Part shown: positions 5,414 through 6,863 of the stretch, in pieces
How the letters are laid out: each line of letters starts with the position of its first letter
Numbering within the stretch: position 1 is the stretch's first letter
Origin: Phycisphaera mikurensis NBRC 102666
GTDB lineage: Bacteria > Planctomycetota > Phycisphaerae > Phycisphaerales > SM1A02
Assembly: GCA_945870475.1 (NCBI GenBank)
Contig: CAMBSR010000121.1
Span: forward strand, 1-6,863
Length of the DNA: 6,863 nucleotides
Direction of reading: 5' to 3'
Notes under the pieces: model-generated
Told to the model about the DNA's origin: nothing
Seen by the model: the letters and a program-made list of their open reading frames with translations, nothing else
Databases searched by the model: none
Translations under genes and position numbers: made by a program

Positions 5414-6459
5414 AGAAGGCACTCATCACCGGAATCACGGGACAGGACGGCAGTTATCTGGCCGAGCTGCTCCTCTCGAAGGGCTATGAAGTGCACGGGA
5501 TCGTGCGCCGAAGCGCAAGCTTCAACACGGGTCGTCTGGACCACATCTATCAGGACCCGCATCTGCCTGGCGCGCGGCTCAAGCTGCACTACGGCGACCT
5601 CAACGACGGCAACAACCTGGCGAGCGTGATCGGCCTGGCGCAGCCGGACGAGGTCTACAACCTCGCCGCGCAGAGCCACGTCCGCGTCAGCTTCGACATG
5701 CCGATCTACACCTGCGACACCGATGCCGTGGGCTCGCTGAAGCTCCTGGAGGCAGTGCGCGTCTTCGAGGCGCAGAGCGGCAAGAAGGTCCGCTACTACC
5801 AGGCATCCAGCAGCGAGATGTTCGGCAAGGTGCAGGAGGTCCCGCAGAAGGAGACCACCCCGTTCTGGCCGCGCTCGCCGTACGGATGCGCGAAGGTCTT
5901 CAGCCACTGGATCACCGTCAACTACCGCGAGAGCTACGGGATGCACGCATCCTGCGGCATCCTCTTCAACCACGAGAGTCCGCGCCGCGGCGAGACGTTC
6001 GTGACGCGCAAGATCACGCGCGCGGTGGGCCGCATCAAGCTGGGAATGCAGAAGAAGCTCTACCTGGGCAACATCGATGCCCTGCGCGACTGGGGCTTCG
6101 CCGGCGACTACGTGGAGGCGATGTGGCTGATGATGCAGCAGCCGACCGCGGACGACTACGTGATCTCGACCGGCAAGATGATCACCGTGCGCGAGTTCTG
6201 CCAGCTTTCGTTCGGGCACGTCGGCCTCGACTACAAGGACTTCGTCGAGATCGACCCGCGCTACTTCCGCCCGGCGGAGGTGGAGCAGCTCCTCGGCGAC
6301 TGCAGCAAGGCGCAGCGCGTCCTCGGCTGGAAGCCCAAGGTGGACGTGAAGGGACTCGCGGTCATGATGGTCGAGAACGACCTCGAGCTGGCGCGCCGCG
6401 AGAAGACGTTGCGGGATGCAGGGCACGAGATGCCGGAATCCACGGGCCACGACCAGTGA
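5410..6459 (+). CDS. gmd: GDP-mannose 4,6-dehydratase
   Basis: Gmd converts GDP-D-mannose to GDP-4-keto-6-deoxy-D-mannose with tightly bound NADP(H). It is the first committed step toward GDP-L-fucose and related deoxysugars, in the cytoplasm. The product has 349 residues, near the family's usual 340-375. The chosen ATG places the Rossmann motif GITGQDGSYL at residues 8-17, as in known Gmd proteins. Further family marks are RRSASFNTGRLDHIY (33-47), NLAAQSHV (84-91), ASSSEMFG (132-139), SPYGCAK (156-162), NHESPRRGETFVTRK (187-201) and RDWGFAGDYVEAMW (226-239). Likely catalytic residues are Ser134 (Thr in E. coli Gmd), Glu136, Tyr158 and Lys162. The C-terminal ~20 residues are charged and probably flexible. 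It is divergent to fcl and overlaps the following glycosyltransferase by 4 bases, so these two are probably cotranscribed and translationally coupled. Confidence 0.97.
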   Translation: MKKALITGITGQDGSYLAELLLSKGYEVHGIVRRSASFNTGRLDHIYQDPHLPGARLKLHYGDLNDGNNLASVIGLAQPDEVYNLAAQSHVRVSFDMPIYTCDTDAVGSLKLLEAVRVFEAQSGKKVRYYQASSSEMFGKVQEVPQKETTPFWPRSPYGCAKVFSHWITVNYRESYGMHASCGILFNHESPRRGETFVTRKITRAVGRIKLGMQKKLYLGNIDALRDWGFAGDYVEAMWLMMQQPTADDYVISTGKMITVREFCQLSFGHVGLDYKDFVEIDPRYFRPAEVEQLLGDCSKAQRVLGWKPKVDVKGLAVMMVENDLELARREKTLRDAGHEMPESTGHDQ

Positions 6460-6863
6460 GCAAGGAACTGCAGCAGTCTCAGGGCGCGGCTGGTGCGGAA
6501 TTCGTGATCCTCAACCAGTACTACGTCCCGGACGTGGCGAGTACCGGCCACCTCCTGGCTGAGCTGGCCCACGAGTCGGCGGCGCTCGGTCGGAAGGTAT
6601 CGGTGATCACGTCGTTTCCTTCGTACGGTCCGCCGGAAACCTGGCAACCCTGCGAGGCAAGGGAATTCCGCGACGGGGTCGCGGTGTGGCGCATGCGTAC
6701 CACGCGCTTCCGCAAGGACTCGCTCTTCGGGCGCGCCTCGAATTCCGTGACGTTCCTCGTGCCGCTCGGCATACGGATGCTGCTGGCGCGGAACAAGGGA
6801 CGCGTGTTCATGTACACGAGCAACCCGCCGTTCCTTGGGATCATCGGTGGACTGGTCTCCCTC
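6456..6863 (+). CDS. Family-4-type glycosyltransferase (WcaI/WbuB-like), 3' end beyond window
   Basis: Only the first 136 codons are present; the frame is still open at the last base. The start is GTG at 6456-6458, overlapping the gmd TGA as GTGA. No earlier start is plausible, and the next in-frame ATG falls well inside the conserved domain. The visible part is the N-terminal nucleotide-fold domain of a GT-B enzyme: FVILNQYYVPDVASTGHLL (16-34), a helix LAELAHESAALGRKV, then VSVITSFPSY, and near the end VFMYTSNPPFLG followed by a hydrophobic GIIGGLVSL. The QYYxPDxASTGxLLxEL and TxNPPFLG patterns are those of WcaI/WbuB-type transferases of colanic acid and O-antigen clusters. It probably moves a sugar from a nucleotide donor to a lipid-linked glycan at the inner face of the membrane. 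Donor and acceptor cannot be told; GDP-L-fucose is suggested only by context. The C-terminal donor-binding domain is off-window. Confidence 0.85.
   Translation, partial: MSKELQQSQGAAGAEFVILNQYYVPDVASTGHLLAELAHESAALGRKVSVITSFPSYGPPETWQPCEAREFRDGVAVWRMRTTRFRKDSLFGRASNSVTFLVPLGIRMLLARNKGRVFMYTSNPPFLGIIGGLVSL

Noticed and set aside
5377..6450. Long open frame on the minus strand opposite gmd, and similar ones opposite fcl (for example 4289-5335 plus)
   Set aside because: Both lie wholly over strongly conserved enzymes and show low-complexity antisense composition; they are codon-bias shadows.
1..6863. CRISPR arrays, tRNA or rRNA genes, insertion sequences, toxin-antitoxin or defence genes
   Set aside because: I saw no repeat-spacer pattern, no tRNA-like folds, no transposase or integrase motifs and no terminal repeats. 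The genes present are explained as surface-sugar metabolism and an exported haem protein.

Overview
This is a GC-rich window with five protein-coding genes, three of them complete for certain. The sequence suggests an environmental bacterium of the Planctomycetota/Verrucomicrobiota (PVC) type, possibly a Phycisphaerae-like planctomycete. The argument rests on one gene: a very large exported protein that joins a dehydrogenase-like beta-propeller, HEAT-like helices and a C-terminal haem c domain, an architecture best known from that superphylum. Codons are strongly G/C-ending throughout, so long open frames also appear on the antisense strands. These are shadows and are not annotated.

Layout. 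(1) 1-285 (+): small protein of unknown function; its start lies exactly on the window edge. (2) 292-328: strong two-part GC hairpin between two convergent genes, probably a shared terminator. (3) 371-4072 (-): 1233-residue multidomain haem protein. (4) 4073-4264: non-coding gap with several inverted repeats. (5) 4265-5236 (-): GDP-L-fucose synthase (fcl). (6) 5237-5409: divergent control region with a perfect 10-bp palindrome and a possible 20-codon leader ORF. (7) 5410-6459 (+): GDP-mannose 4,6-dehydratase (gmd). (8) 6456-6863 (+): first 136 codons of a family-4-type glycosyltransferase that overlaps gmd by 4 bases and runs off the window.

How the genes work together. Gmd converts GDP-mannose to GDP-4-keto-6-deoxymannose, and Fcl epimerises and reduces this to GDP-L-fucose. 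The downstream glycosyltransferase resembles WcaI/WbuB-type enzymes of exopolysaccharide and O-antigen clusters. The right half is therefore the edge of a surface-polysaccharide locus supplying a deoxysugar. gmd and fcl are transcribed away from each other here rather than in tandem, so the 173-bp region between them probably controls both. The haem protein shares fcl's orientation but is separated by 192 bp. Whether it belongs functionally to the polysaccharide locus cannot be decided from this window. I see no mobile element, CRISPR array, tRNA or rRNA, and no clear sign of a novel defence or other exotic system.
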